Assembly (NCBI RefSeq): GCF_007018905.1
Contig: NZ_CP041402.1
Coordinates: forward strand, 3,088,001 to 3,152,000
From: Tardiphaga sp. vice304
GTDB lineage: Bacteria; Pseudomonadota; Alphaproteobacteria; Rhizobiales; Xanthobacteraceae
DNA length: 64,000 bases
Reading direction: 5' to 3'
Shown here: in pieces, positions 36,148-46,099 of the stretch
How positions within the stretch are numbered: the first letter of the stretch is position 1
Layout: the number at the start of each line of letters is the position of its first letter
Made by a program: the position numbers and the translations under genes
Notes under the pieces: model-generated
What the model was told of the DNA's origin: nothing
Seen by the model: the letters and a program-made list of their open reading frames with translations, nothing else
The model's database searches: none

Positions 36148-36800
36148 CCAATTCCAACAACCCCGTCTTCGAAGGCGTCGAACGCCGCGGCCTGATGTTC
36201 GTGCTGTCGTCGCCGTCCGGCGCCGGCAAGACCACGCTGACGCGGATGCTGATTGCGGAAATTCCCGAACTGAAGATGTCGGTGTCGGTGACGACGCGGC
36301 CGATGCGTCCCGGCGAGGAGGAAGGCCGCGACTATTACTTCGTCGACCAGAAGCGGTTCGACGAGATGGTCGCGCAGGACGAACTGCTGGAATGGGCGCG
36401 GGTGTTCGACAATTGCTACGGCACGCCGCGGGCGCCGGTCGAGGCGGCGCTGGCCGCCGGCCGCAACGTGCTGTTCGATATCGACTGGCAGGGCACGCAG
36501 CAATTGCGCGGTCGCGCGCCGACGGACGTCGTCAGCGTGTTCATCCTGCCGCCCTCGGTGCAGGCGCTGGAGCAGCGGCTGCACACCCGCGCGCAGGATT
36601 CCGACGAGGTGATCCGCGGTCGCATGAAGAAGGCCGGCGACGAAATGAGCCATTTCGACGCCTACGACTACATCGTCATCAACGACAATATCGGCATCGC
36701 GTTTGAATCGGTGAAGTCGATCCTGCGCGCCGAGCAGCTGAAGCTGGACCGCCAGGTCGGCGTCACGGATTTCGTGCAGAAGCTGAGGCAGCAACTCTGA
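36144..36800 (+). CDS. gmk: Guanylate kinase
   Basis: Gmk phosphorylates GMP to GDP. The 218-residue protein has the P-loop SSPSGAGKTTLTRM near residue 21, the GMP-binding SVTTRPMRPGEEEGRDYYFV region and the later VFILPPS segment with a lid. It overlaps yicC by 4 bp. The stop is immediately followed by a dispersed palindrome that separates it from the convergent alcohol dehydrogenase. With ndk at 51.3 kb it covers two steps from GMP to GTP. Confidence 0.97.
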   Translation: MTNSNNPVFEGVERRGLMFVLSSPSGAGKTTLTRMLIAEIPELKMSVSVTTRPMRPGEEEGRDYYFVDQKRFDEMVAQDELLEWARVFDNCYGTPRAPVEAALAAGRNVLFDIDWQGTQQLRGRAPTDVVSVFILPPSVQALEQRLHTRAQDSDEVIRGRMKKAGDEMSHFDAYDYIVINDNIGIAFESVKSILRAEQLKLDRQVGVTDFVQKLRQQL

Positions 36801-36906
36801 TGTAGCCCGGATGAAATCCGTTCGCCGCGTCAGCGGCGGGATGATGAAATCCGGGGAAACAGCCCCTCAATGGATGGGCCGACCCCGGATTGTCATCCGG
36901 GCTACA
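36801..36906. repeat. Dispersed palindrome, GTAGCCCGGATGA family, copy 3
   Basis: TGTAGCCCGGATGA at 36801-36814 is repeated exactly, inverted, as TCATCCGGGCTACA at 36893-36906. It fills the gap between convergent gmk and the alcohol dehydrogenase gene and starts on the base after the gmk stop. The interior differs from copies 1 and 2, so only the ends are conserved. Confidence 0.85.
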
Positions 36907-36911
36907 GAGGA

Positions 36912-37970
36912 TCAATTCGTCAGCACCACGCGGCCGACCACATGTCCGGCGCGCAATTCCTCGATCCACTTCTGCGCATCGGCCATCGGCTCTTCCTTCA
37001 TCGGCGTCGGCTTGATCTTGCCGGCGCAAGCGAGGTCCATCAACTCGCGCGCTTCGGCCAGCGTGCCGACCATGAAGCCTTCGATGGTCATGCGCTTGTA
37101 GATCCACTGCACCATCGGCAGCGAGAAGTTGCCGCCCATCAGGCCGGACACCACGATCTTGCCGCCGCGCGCCACCGTCGAGACCGCAAAGCCCATCGAT
37201 CTGTCGTTGCCGGCGAAATCGATCACGCCGTCGAAGCCGCCGTCGTTCTCCTTGACCATGCGCTTGGCGACATCCGGCTCGGCCGGGTCATAGGCAAACG
37301 CCGCGCCGTTCTTCAGCGCCGCCTCGCGCGCCGCCGGATTGAGATCGGCGACCGAGATCGGCTGCTTGAACATCGCCTGCGCGAAGGCCAGGCCCATCAT
37401 GCCGACGCCGCCGAGGCCGATCAGCAGCAGGTTGCGCTGGCGCGGCCGATCGACGAGGCGCTTCAGCGCGCCATAAGCGGTGACGCCGGAGCACATCAGC
37501 GTCGCCGCCATGTTGACCGGCAGCGGATCGTAGTCGAGCAGGTATTTGGAATCCGGCACCAGCACGTGGCTGGCGAAGCCGCCATCGAGGGCGACGCCGA
37601 GATAGCGGTTGCGGGCGCAGAGGTTCTCGTCGCCGGCGAGGCAGTCGCGGCACTTGCCGCAGCCGATCCACGGGAAGACCGCCACCTTGCGGCCGATCAT
37701 GGCCTTGTCGCCGTCGGGGCCGACTTCATCGACGACGCCGGCGATCTCGTGGCCGAGCGTAAAGGGGAGCGTCATGCCGCGCGTGGTGTCGAGCTTCTTG
37801 CCGCCGCCGAGGTCGGCATAGCCGTCCTGGATATGCAGGTCGGAATGGCACAAGCCGCAACGCTCGATGCGGACCAGAACTTCATTGCCGACGGGCTTCG
37901 GCGTATCGACGATGGTTTCGCACAACGGCGCATCGAACTTGACCAGCGACTGGCGGCGCATCAGCGGCAT
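36912..37970 (-). CDS. Zinc-dependent alcohol dehydrogenase, MDR family
   Basis: This 352-residue enzyme of the medium-chain family would oxidise an alcohol with NAD(P). It has the catalytic zinc motifs CGLCHSDLHIQDGY and LGHEIAGVVDEVG, the structural zinc cysteines CGKCRDCLAGDENLC, and the cofactor loop GLGGVGMMGL. The substrate cannot be told from sequence. The ATG at 37970 follows GGGAGA by seven bases. It begins 12 bp after rsmA on the same strand and is probably read from the long lptF-rsmA transcript. Confidence 0.92.
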   Translation of the reverse strand: MPLMRRQSLVKFDAPLCETIVDTPKPVGNEVLVRIERCGLCHSDLHIQDGYADLGGGKKLDTTRGMTLPFTLGHEIAGVVDEVGPDGDKAMIGRKVAVFPWIGCGKCRDCLAGDENLCARNRYLGVALDGGFASHVLVPDSKYLLDYDPLPVNMAATLMCSGVTAYGALKRLVDRPRQRNLLLIGLGGVGMMGLAFAQAMFKQPISVADLNPAAREAALKNGAAFAYDPAEPDVAKRMVKENDGGFDGVIDFAGNDRSMGFAVSTVARGGKIVVSGLMGGNFSLPMVQWIYKRMTIEGFMVGTLAEARELMDLACAGKIKPTPMKEEPMADAQKWIEELRAGHVVGRVVLTN

Positions 37971-37982
37971 TGATAGCTCTCC

Positions 37983-38846
37983 CTACGGGCTGTTTTTTGT
38001 CCTTCGTATATCCGCCAGTTCGCGCGCCATGGCAACAAAGCCGGACACCGGAACGGTCTCCGCGCGCCGGGTGGCTTCGACGCCGGCCGCGGCGGCGAGG
38101 CGTTCGGGATCGACGCCCAGCGCCTTGAGGCTTTGCCGCAGCATCTTGCGACGTTGGCCGAAGGCGGCGGCGGCGACCTGTTCGAGCATCTTTCGCTCGC
38201 AGGGGTCGGGCGCGGCGCGCGGCACGAAGCGGACTACCGACGAGGTCACCTTCGGCGCCGGCACGAAGGCGGTCGGCGGAATGTCGAACAGGATGCGAGT
38301 CTCGGCGCGCCAGTTGGACAGCACGCCGAGCCGGCCATAGGCCTCGTCGTCCTCGGTCGCGACAATGCGCTCGGCGACCTCGCGCTGGAACATCAGGACC
38401 ATCATGTCGTACCACGGCGGCCATGGTTCGGCGCATAGCCAGTCGATCAGCAGGGGCGTGGCGATATTGTAGGGTAGGTTGGCGACGATTTTCGCGCGGC
38501 TGCCGCCGAGCAGCGGGCGCGGGTCGAAGGTTAACGCGTCGGCCAGCACGATCTCGAGCCGGCCCGGATAATGCGCCGCGATCTGCTGCAACGGCCCGAG
38601 CGCGCGCTCGTCGCGTTCCACCGCGATGACGCGGGCTGCGCCCAGCGCCAGCAGCGCGCGGGTCAGGCCGCCCGGACCGGGGCCGATCTCGATGATCGTG
38701 GCGCCTTCGAGCGGACCGGCGGCGCGGGCGATCTTGGCGGTGAGGTTGAGGTCGAGCAGAAAATTCTGGCCGAGCGATTTGCGCGCCGACAGGTCGAATG
38801 TCGCGATGACGTCGCGCAGCGGCGGCAGGTCGTCGATGGCGCTCAT
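37983..38846 (-). CDS. rsmA: 16S rRNA dimethyladenosine transferase
   Basis: RsmA (KsgA) dimethylates two adenosines near the 3' end of 16S rRNA. The 287-residue protein has the signature [20 protein letters not shown], the S-adenosylmethionine site [15 protein letters not shown], and the catalytic [11 protein letters not shown] motif. The ATG at 38846 overlaps the pdxA stop by 4 bp (ATGA). The same frame is open 177 codons further upstream, antisense-free but out of frame with pdxA, and is rejected. Confidence 0.97.
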   Translation of the reverse strand: MSAIDDLPPLRDVIATFDLSARKSLGQNFLLDLNLTAKIARAAGPLEGATIIEIGPGPGGLTRALLALGAARVIAVERDERALGPLQQIAAHYPGRLEIVLADALTFDPRPLLGGSRAKIVANLPYNIATPLLIDWLCAEPWPPWYDMMVLMFQREVAERIVATEDDEAYGRLGVLSNWRAETRILFDIPPTAFVPAPKVTSSVVRFVPRAAPDPCERKMLEQVAAAAFGQRRKMLRQSLKALGVDPERLAAAAGVEATRRAETVPVSGFVAMARELADIRRTKNSP

Positions 38847-39847
38847 GATGGCTGCGTCGCGGCCATCCGCGCAGCCAGCTTCAAGGCCGCGATCAGGCTC
38901 GACGGATTGGCGGTGCCGGTGCCGGCAATGCCGAAGGCGGTGCCGTGGTCGGGCGAGGTGCGGATGAAGGGCAGGCCGAGCGTGACGTTTACGCCGTCGT
39001 CGAAGGCGATGGTCTTGATCGGGATCAGCGCCTGGTCGTGATACATGCAGATCGCGCAATCGTACTTCGCGCGCGCCGCCGGATGGAACATGGTGTCGGC
39101 CGGCAGCGGGCCGGTGACGTCGATGCCCTCGTTCTGCAGCACGGTGATGGCGTGCTGGATGATGGTCTGCTCCTCGTCGCCCATCGTGCCGTCCTCGCCG
39201 GCATGCGGGTTGAGACCGGAGATGGCGAGGCGCGGGCGGCGGATGCCGAAGCGCGACTTCAGATCGGCGGCGACGATGCGCGCGGTCGCGGTGATCAGGT
39301 GGCTGGTGAGCTGCTCGATGGCGTCGCGCAGCGAGACGTGGATCGTCACCGGCACCACCGCCAGCGTCGGCGACCACAACAGCATGACCGGCATCGGCAC
39401 GCGGCCGTCGCGCATGGCCAGTTCGGCGAGAAATTCGGTGTGGCCCGGATGCTGGAAGCCGGCGCGGTACAGCACGTTTTTGGCGATCGGGTTGGTGACC
39501 ACGGCAGATGCGCGTCCTGCCTCGACGTCGGCGACGGCCTGGCGGATCGAGCCGATCGCGGCAGGCGCGCTGGAGGCATCCGGTCGGCCCGGCTGCGCGG
39601 TGACGGCGTGGCCGGTGGGGACGATTGGAAACGCATCAGCGAAGCTGGTGGCGGCGGTGCCGGGCGTGGCGTCGGCGATCGGGACCTCGACGCCGAGCAA
39701 CTGCGCCCGTGCCCGGATGCAGGCGGGATCGCCGAGCAGATAGAACGGCGGAAGATCCAGCTCATGGCGGCGCAGCCAGGCTGCGATGGCGACGTCCGGG
39801 CCGATGCCAGCCGGTTCGCCGAGCGTGAGCGCAAGAGGTGTTGCCAT
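38843..39847 (-). CDS. pdxA: 4-hydroxythreonine-4-phosphate dehydrogenase
   Basis: PdxA oxidises 4-phosphohydroxythreonine in pyridoxal phosphate synthesis. The 334-residue protein has the N-terminal [16 protein letters not shown], the metal-binding region [18 protein letters not shown], and [12 protein letters not shown] near the C-terminus. It is 33 bp after surA and overlaps rsmA by 4 bp; the surA-pdxA-rsmA order is conserved across proteobacteria. Its product is the cofactor for Alr at 20.3 kb. Confidence 0.97.
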   Translation of the reverse strand: MATPLALTLGEPAGIGPDVAIAAWLRRHELDLPPFYLLGDPACIRARAQLLGVEVPIADATPGTAATSFADAFPIVPTGHAVTAQPGRPDASSAPAAIGSIRQAVADVEAGRASAVVTNPIAKNVLYRAGFQHPGHTEFLAELAMRDGRVPMPVMLLWSPTLAVVPVTIHVSLRDAIEQLTSHLITATARIVAADLKSRFGIRRPRLAISGLNPHAGEDGTMGDEEQTIIQHAITVLQNEGIDVTGPLPADTMFHPAARAKYDCAICMYHDQALIPIKTIAFDDGVNVTLGLPFIRTSPDHGTAFGIAGTGTANPSSLIAALKLAARMAATQPS

Positions 39848-39880
39848 GGTGGCCCTTCAGCCGGTCGCGGCCGGAGCCGA

Positions 39881-40810
39881 TTATTGCTGGCGATACTCGA
39901 TCATCGAGCCCTTGCGGACTTCCTGTAGATACGCCTTCGATTTGGCCTCGAACTTCTCGGCAAACATCTTGTCGCGGACTTCGCGCTTCTTCGGCGTGTC
40001 GACCTTGGTCGGCTTGCGCGAGCACAGCGCCACCATCTCGACGCCCTGGCGGGTGACTTCCGGCGGCGTCAGGTGGCCGATCGGGGTCTTGTCGAGCAGT
40101 TCGCGCAAGGTCGGCGGCAGGTCGGCAGAGGTCTTGATGACGGTGTCGCGGATGGTGGCGTTCTGCATCGACTTGAAGGTCCGGTTGGCCTCGTCGCAGC
40201 TCTGGATGCGGGCGCGCAGCCCTTCGGCTTCCTTGCTACGGGACTCTGCTGCTCCGCCACCGGCGCCTCGCGGCACCACCAGCACCACCGGGCGCATCTG
40301 ATATTCGAACGCCTCGGCTTCGGGTGCGCCGCCGGTGCCCGACACCAGCGCATCGACCTCTTTCTCGCTGACCTGCAGGCTCTGCTTGAAACGGCCGCGG
40401 ACCAGCGCGTTCCAGACCATGTCGGCTTTCAGGCGGCTCTTCAGCGTGTCCGGCCGGATGCCCTTGGTGGCGAGCTGCGCCACCAGCTGGTCCGACGACA
40501 TCCGCATCCGCGAACTCATGCCGGCGAAGGCGCCTTCGACCTCGGAGGCGCCGGGATCGACGCTGAATTTCTTGCCTTCCTTGATCTTGACCTTCTCGTT
40601 GATCAGTTCCTCGATCACGGCCTGGCGGTTGACCTGCTGGCCCGACAGTCCGCTCAGTTTGGTGCGCTGATCGATGTCGAAATTGGTGATCGCCTCGCCA
40701 TTGACCATAACGGCGACGGATTGGGCGAGCAGCGGCGCGGTGCCGCAGAGCAGCAGCAGCGTCGCAGCCATCACGGCATTCGAAAGGCGCCGGGTCATCG
40801 TGGAAGTCAT
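39881..40810 (-). CDS. surA: SurA-like periplasmic chaperone
   Basis: SurA escorts outer-membrane proteins such as LptD through the periplasm. The 309-residue protein has a signal peptide (hydrophobic at residues 14-30, cut near LLAQS) and the SurA N-terminal domain (VAVMVNGEAITNFDIDQRTK, VIEELINEKVKIKEGKK). A divergent parvulin-like part and a conserved C-terminal helix follow. Enzyme motifs of the isomerase are not clear, so it may act only as a chaperone. The ATG at 40810 is chosen; ATG at 40798 and TTG at 40828 are alternatives. It lies directly downstream of lptD. Confidence 0.9.
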   Translation of the reverse strand: MTSTMTRRLSNAVMAATLLLLCGTAPLLAQSVAVMVNGEAITNFDIDQRTKLSGLSGQQVNRQAVIEELINEKVKIKEGKKFSVDPGASEVEGAFAGMSSRMRMSSDQLVAQLATKGIRPDTLKSRLKADMVWNALVRGRFKQSLQVSEKEVDALVSGTGGAPEAEAFEYQMRPVVLVVPRGAGGGAAESRSKEAEGLRARIQSCDEANRTFKSMQNATIRDTVIKTSADLPPTLRELLDKTPIGHLTPPEVTRQGVEMVALCSRKPTKVDTPKKREVRDKMFAEKFEAKSKAYLQEVRKGSMIEYRQQ

Positions 40811-40888
40811 GTCAAACCGCCGTGTCAATCATCGCGAACCGGGTCCGCCTTTGCGCGCAAAAAACGGAGAATTCGCGGCGGACCGGCG

Positions 40889-43396
40889 TTACTGGGTAAT
40901 GCCGCCGCTGCCGCTGCCGCCTGTCGAACTGCCGAGCGTACGCAGCCCGAGCTGCAGCATCACGGTCTGGTTCAGCACCGGCGGCGTCGACAGGTTCTGG
41001 GTGTAGCTGTAGGACGTCACATAGTTTACAGCGAGCACGAAACAGTCGTCCACATAGCCGACGCCCATCGTGTAAGAGTTGATTTTGTTCTCTTCGAGAT
41101 CCCAGCGGGCGCCGCCGGTCGCCACCCAGTTCGAGGCCAGCTTGATCGAGGCGGTGCCAAGAATGCCTTCGCGGCGGGTCAGGTAACCCAGATCCGCCTG
41201 CGGCGCATAATTGCCATACATCAGGCTGACCGACCAGCGGTCGAACGAGGCGCGGCCTTCGGCCTCAAAGCGCTGGATGTTCATGGTTTGCTCGTCGATG
41301 CGGGCGCGGGTCGAGAAGGTGTAGGTGCGGTTCGGCGAATAGTTCACCCGGGCGACGTAATCGGAGCGCGTGGTTTCCAGTCCCGAATTGACGCCGGTAT
41401 TGGTAACGTCCTTCACGGCGTAGGAGTTCAGGCCGTAGAGTTGGTAGGACTGGCCGAACAACACGTTGACGGAGCCGCCGCGGTCGAATTGGGTGGTCGC
41501 CTGGACGCCGACATTGGCCCGGCCGCCGCCCTCGACGCGGTCATAGCCGGAGAACTTGTTGACGCTGAACAGGTTCGAGGCGTCGAAATTCAGGCTCTGC
41601 GCATCTTCGTTCGGCATCTTGCCGGCATAGGTCTCGTTGGGACGGATGATGACCTGTGCGATCGGCTCGATCGTCGTGGTGCCCCAGGGCTGCACGTTGA
41701 TGAAGGGATAGCGGTACTCCATGCCGATTGTCGGCATCACCCGCAGGGCTTGGGTGTCGCCGGTCTGGATGAAATTGGACACGCCCGGCTGGTTGGAGAT
41801 CGACGCGTTGATAGCGTCGGCGCGAATGATGGCGAACGGCGTGAAAATCTGTCCGAACGAGTCGGTGTAGGACCGACGCCATTCGGCCTCTGCGGACAGC
41901 CGGGTATAGGTGCCGGGGGTGCCGCGCAGCAGACAATTCGCCGGTGTTCGCAGAGCCACGTCTGCTGAATTCAAGCTGCATGGGTTAAGGCCGGCACTAA
42001 TGCTGGTAGTCGGATTAACAGTTGAATTAATCGCGTTAAAATCGGCTCCGTCACGAGTCAGGCTGGTGAAGTTGGTCTTGTAGCTGAACTCGCCGCCGAG
42101 GATGTTGTGATTGATGACATTGGCATAGTCGATCACCGGCAGCACCACCGGAACCTGGCTCTGTCCGCCGGAATAGCTCAGATAATAGATCGTGCGCGCA
42201 TCGAAGAAGCTGCGATTGCCGACGCCGGTGAGATAGAGCTGCGAAATCGCTTCGGTCGGCAGGTTCAGGAAGGACGCGTAGGGATCCTTGTACAGCGACA
42301 GCCGGTAATCCTGCAGGAAGGTGTAGTCGCTCAGCGCGACCGCGTCCCAGCCCCAGATCCACTTGTCGTTGATCGCGAACTGGCCCTTGGACTCGACGCC
42401 GCCGCGGAAATCCTTTTCGCCGGGCTGGCCGGCATATGCCTTGGGTTCCTGCTGGTTGATGCCGTAGGCGCGGATCGAATAGGCGCCGTCCATCAGACGC
42501 TGCCGGAACTCGCCCTGCACCAGCAGACCCTGCCTGGTGGTGTAGCGCGGCGAAATCGTCGCATCATAGTCCGGCGCGATCGCCCAGTAGAACGGCGACT
42601 CGATGCCGATGCCGTTGGCCGTCGTGCTGGTGTAGCTGGGCATCAGGAAGCCGGTCTTGCGCTTCACGGTCGGGTCGGGCGTCGAGAAATACGGCATGTA
42701 GGCCAGCGGATAGCCGAAGAATTCGAGGCGCGCGTCCTCGAAATACATCATCTTCTCGGTCTGGTCGTGGATGATGCGGGCGCCCTTGACCTGCCAGAGC
42801 GGCGGCTTCTTGGGATCGTCCTTGCACGCCGCGCAGGCGGTGTAGACGCCGTTCTGGAACACGGTGTAGTTGCCGGCGGTGCGCTCGGCGCGGGTCGCGG
42901 CCATGCGGGTGGCGTCGGCCGTGTCGACGCGCAGCGAATCGACGAAACCGTCGCGGTAATCGTCGCTGAGGTCGAGCAGGTTGGCGTAGGTGATCTTGCC
43001 TTCGGCATCCGTCATGCGGACGTTGCCTTCGGCGTGCAGACGCTTGGACTTCTGGTCGTAGACCACCCGGTCGGCCTCGACCGTGGTACCATTGTAAAAC
43101 ATCTGCACGGAACCGACCGCGGAGATCCGGGAATTGTTGTAGTCGTAATCGACCTCGACAGCCTGCACCAGCATCTGCCCGGTCTGGGCGACGGGGGCGG
43201 GCTTCGGCCTTGTGTGCGGCCGGTTGAAGGTGAAACCCTGCGCCGAAGCCGGCGCGTCTGCCGCATCGAGGGCGGCGAGCAGGGCCCAGCTTGTGAAAAT
43301 AGAGGCGAGCAGGGCAGGCGTGCGCGAGCGCCGGCCGCGCGCAGAGGTGCGCGAACCGGGATACGCCTGACCTGGGGTGGGGGTGACAACGGTCAA
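40889..43396 (-). CDS. lptD: LPS-assembly protein LptD
   Basis: LptD is the outer-membrane barrel that inserts lipopolysaccharide. The 835-residue protein has a signal peptide (helix near residues 28-50, cut near ASAQG). An OstA-like jellyroll follows (AVGSVQMFYNGTTVEADRVV, LHAEGNVRMTD), then the large barrel ending with LRTLGSSTGG. The start is a TTG at 43396, directly after the lptG stop, with GGAGG eight bases upstream; no ATG or GTG is available before the signal peptide. A 631-codon opposite-strand frame crosses surA and lptD and is a shadow. Confidence 0.95.
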   Translation of the reverse strand: MTVVTPTPGQAYPGSRTSARGRRSRTPALLASIFTSWALLAALDAADAPASAQGFTFNRPHTRPKPAPVAQTGQMLVQAVEVDYDYNNSRISAVGSVQMFYNGTTVEADRVVYDQKSKRLHAEGNVRMTDAEGKITYANLLDLSDDYRDGFVDSLRVDTADATRMAATRAERTAGNYTVFQNGVYTACAACKDDPKKPPLWQVKGARIIHDQTEKMMYFEDARLEFFGYPLAYMPYFSTPDPTVKRKTGFLMPSYTSTTANGIGIESPFYWAIAPDYDATISPRYTTRQGLLVQGEFRQRLMDGAYSIRAYGINQQEPKAYAGQPGEKDFRGGVESKGQFAINDKWIWGWDAVALSDYTFLQDYRLSLYKDPYASFLNLPTEAISQLYLTGVGNRSFFDARTIYYLSYSGGQSQVPVVLPVIDYANVINHNILGGEFSYKTNFTSLTRDGADFNAINSTVNPTTSISAGLNPCSLNSADVALRTPANCLLRGTPGTYTRLSAEAEWRRSYTDSFGQIFTPFAIIRADAINASISNQPGVSNFIQTGDTQALRVMPTIGMEYRYPFINVQPWGTTTIEPIAQVIIRPNETYAGKMPNEDAQSLNFDASNLFSVNKFSGYDRVEGGGRANVGVQATTQFDRGGSVNVLFGQSYQLYGLNSYAVKDVTNTGVNSGLETTRSDYVARVNYSPNRTYTFSTRARIDEQTMNIQRFEAEGRASFDRWSVSLMYGNYAPQADLGYLTRREGILGTASIKLASNWVATGGARWDLEENKINSYTMGVGYVDDCFVLAVNYVTSYSYTQNLSTPPVLNQTVMLQLGLRTLGSSTGGSGSGGITQ

Positions 43397-44494
43397 CTAA
43401 CCGTCCTCCAGGTACAACAAGGCTAAAAAGCCGGTGAGGCCGCCCACGGTAACGGGCAGCCACGCGGCGGCTATCGGATGCATCAACTCGGCCTTGCTCA
43501 AATCTTCAGTCACCTTCGACAAAACGTAGAGCAGAAAGCCTGCGCCCACGCCACTCAAAACCATCTTCTGGACACCGCCCATGCGGAAGAACCGCAGGCT
43601 CACCGACGCCGCCAGCAACACCATCGCGACCAGCAAAAACGGCTGTGCGATGAGTTTGTGATACTGCAGACGATAACCTGCGGTTGCGAATCCCGAACTC
43701 TCCGACGATTTGATATACGAAGGAAGTTGCCAAAATGACACGGTTTCGGGGGTCGAAAAACTATTTCGCACCTGCAGCGGGGTCAGCGACGTCGCCAGGT
43801 ACATGCTGTCCTGCTCGACCGCCTGCGAATCGAGGGTAAAGCGCCGCACGCCCTTGAACAGCCAGCGGCCGGGCTCCAGCGTTGCCTCGCGGGCCTCGAT
43901 GCGCTCCAGGAAGGCGTAATCGGGCGCGAAGCGGAACACGGTCAGCCCGGTGAGCAGAATGCCCTGCTGTTCGGAGCGCGCGGCATTGATGATGGCCTGG
44001 CCCTCGCTGTTGACCTGGTTGATCCAGAACCCGTTGGCGTCCTGCACGCCGCCACCCGGCGTGTCGCCGAACATCTGTGCTTCCATGCGCTTCGACAATT
44101 CGCGCAAATTGGCCGACATCGGATTGTAGGCCACGGTCGCCAGCGCCCCCAGCACCAGCGCCGCGAACAAAGCCGGCGAGATGAACTGCCAGGCGGAGAC
44201 GCCGGCAGCGCGCGCCACCACCAGTTCGAGCCGCCGCGATAGCGCGAGGTAGCAGGTCATGGCGCCGATCAGGATGCAGAACGGCATCATCTTTTCGAGC
44301 AGCTGCGGCACCCGGTAGAGCGAGGTCAGCGCCACCGTGAGGGCGGACACCGAAGCCAGCCCCGAGGTTCGCCGCACCATCTCGATATAATCGACCAGCA
44401 CCAGCAGCATGAAAATGCTGAGGAACACGCCGACTGCGGCGACCAGGAAGCGGCCGGCGAAATATCGCCCGATGGTGTTGGTGATCATGCTCAT
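43397..44494 (-). CDS. lptG: LPS export ABC permease LptG
   Basis: LptG is one of two membrane permeases of the LptB2FG complex that lifts lipopolysaccharide out of the inner membrane. The 365-residue protein has three N-terminal and three C-terminal helices around a periplasmic beta-jellyroll, with the conserved LSRRLELVVARAAGVSAWQF coupling region. The ATG at 44494 overlaps the lptF stop by 4 bp; ATG at 44488 is also possible. lptB and lptC are not in the window. The stop touches the TTG of lptD. Confidence 0.96.
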   Translation of the reverse strand: MSMITNTIGRYFAGRFLVAAVGVFLSIFMLLVLVDYIEMVRRTSGLASVSALTVALTSLYRVPQLLEKMMPFCILIGAMTCYLALSRRLELVVARAAGVSAWQFISPALFAALVLGALATVAYNPMSANLRELSKRMEAQMFGDTPGGGVQDANGFWINQVNSEGQAIINAARSEQQGILLTGLTVFRFAPDYAFLERIEAREATLEPGRWLFKGVRRFTLDSQAVEQDSMYLATSLTPLQVRNSFSTPETVSFWQLPSYIKSSESSGFATAGYRLQYHKLIAQPFLLVAMVLLAASVSLRFFRMGGVQKMVLSGVGAGFLLYVLSKVTEDLSKAELMHPIAAAWLPVTVGGLTGFLALLYLEDG

Positions 44495-45669
44495 GTCGCG
44501 ACGGGCCGCCGACCCAGTCGCGACCAGCGCAGCAGCCGCGCGTTGGAGCGGTTGATCGCCTCCATCAGCCCGGCGGGTGGCTCGATCACGACGCCGCTGA
44601 CGATGATCCAGACGCTGGCGCCGATCGCTGTGGCCAGCATCAGATATTGAACCAGTGCCGCGGAAGACGTTTTGGCCGCCATCACCGACAGCGCGAAGCC
44701 GGCGAGCCGGATCGCAAACACGGCGCCGATCGCGCAGCCCATCGAGAAATTGCGGCTCTGCCGCGTGGTGCGCGGCGATCCCAAGAACGCAAAAGTGAGG
44801 CAGGCGAAGGCGAACGGGTAGATCGGCGACAGGAAGCGGTCGTGCAGTTCGGCGTTGAACTGGCCGGGCATCTGCGCATAGACCGGATCGCCCGGGGGTG
44901 GGGACATCAGTTCCCACAGATAGCGTTCACGAATGCCGTAGCTCACGTCCTTGCTGCGGTTGGAGAATTTCGACATGTCGAAGGCGTAGCGGCCGAACGC
45001 CACCATCGTCGGGTCCTTCTTGCCGATTTCGAAGCGCTGCAGATTGCCGTCCTCGAGGATCAGGTAAGAGCCATCGCCATTCTTGATGACGGTGCCGTGG
45101 TCGGCGATGATGGTGTCGCGTTCCTTGGGGTCGCGGCGGTCATCGACGAAAATGCCGACCAGGAGCCCGCCGGGCTGACGCTCGCGGATCCGGATCGTCA
45201 GGTTCTGGTCGAGCTGCGCGAAGCGGCCGGGTTGCAGGATGTTGGACAGCACGTCGGCGGTGATCTCGGCGTCCCAGCGTTTCAGCCGGCGCATGCCGTC
45301 GGGCGCGAGGTAGGAGCCGATGAAGGCCACCAGCACCGCCACCACGATGGTGGCGAACAGAAACGGCCGGAACAGCCGGATCGGCGACAGGCCGGCGGCG
45401 TTCATCACGATGATCTCTGAGTCGGTGGCGAGCTTGGTCAGGGTGTGGGAGATCGCGATCATCAGGGCGATCGGCGCGATCACCAGCACCAGCACGGGAA
45501 TAGCCAGGCTTGTGACGCCGAGGAAGGTCAGAATGGTCTGGCCCTGGCTCGTCATCAGATCGATCCCGCGCAACGCCTGCGTGATCCAGATCACGCCCGT
45601 CAGGCTGACCAGAACCAGCGCAAACGACGCCAGCGTCGTGCGGAAGATGTATTTGTCGATAGACCCCAT
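44491..45669 (-). CDS. lptF: LPS export ABC permease LptF
   Basis: LptF pairs with LptG in the lipopolysaccharide exporter. The 392-residue protein has the six-helix and jellyroll pattern of the YjgP/YjgQ family. The conserved TLTKLATDSEIIVMNAAGLS coupling segment is near residue 75. It is the first gene of a long same-strand set: lptF, lptG, lptD, surA, pdxA, rsmA and probably the alcohol dehydrogenase. All but the last are essential or important for outer-membrane assembly or ribosome maturation. Confidence 0.96.
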   Translation of the reverse strand: MGSIDKYIFRTTLASFALVLVSLTGVIWITQALRGIDLMTSQGQTILTFLGVTSLAIPVLVLVIAPIALMIAISHTLTKLATDSEIIVMNAAGLSPIRLFRPFLFATIVVAVLVAFIGSYLAPDGMRRLKRWDAEITADVLSNILQPGRFAQLDQNLTIRIRERQPGGLLVGIFVDDRRDPKERDTIIADHGTVIKNGDGSYLILEDGNLQRFEIGKKDPTMVAFGRYAFDMSKFSNRSKDVSYGIRERYLWELMSPPPGDPVYAQMPGQFNAELHDRFLSPIYPFAFACLTFAFLGSPRTTRQSRNFSMGCAIGAVFAIRLAGFALSVMAAKTSSAALVQYLMLATAIGASVWIIVSGVVIEPPAGLMEAINRSNARLLRWSRLGRRPVAT

Positions 45670-46099
45670 CGGTCCGAGCGTTCCCCGTCGCTGACCTGCA
45701 AGTGATCCGCGCGTCCCAATCCCCGTTCAAGGAGACCCCCCAGGGTCACGCGGCCGCTTCAGGCCCAATTACATTCACCCTTACCATCTCTTTGATTGGT
45801 CAACAAAATGGCCGTGCGGTGGCCCGGGCGAGGATACGGTTAATAATGTGTTTCTGTGGCGGGCGGGACACGGAGATGGACGGGCCCCTGCTTGTTCCGG
45901 CGGCAGCCGCAATCTCTTACCTCGCGCGGCGCGCGGACCCTCAACGTCGTCCCCGCGAAAAAAGATCAATCCAACAGGTCGGGTCGCCGAACGGCCTTGA
46001 CGGCTCGCGCTGTGGCGACAACAAAACAGATGACCCCGCCGCACCGACCGGATTCTCGCGCCGACCTCTGCGACAGCCCAGACTTTTGGAGGATTTCCC
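45670..46099. other. Promoter region between divergent lptF and pepA
   Basis: This 430-bp gap separates divergent lptF and pepA. No gene is visible. Positions 45940-45965 contain CGTCGTCCCCGCGAAAA, one half of the palindrome seen at 13858, so a decayed repeat may be present. The pepA ribosome site, GGAGGATTTCCC, lies at the right-hand end. Confidence 0.45.

Noticed and set aside
40073..41968. A 631-codon open frame on the plus strand
   Set aside because: It lies antisense to surA and lptD, both secure genes, and its composition is a shadow of theirs.
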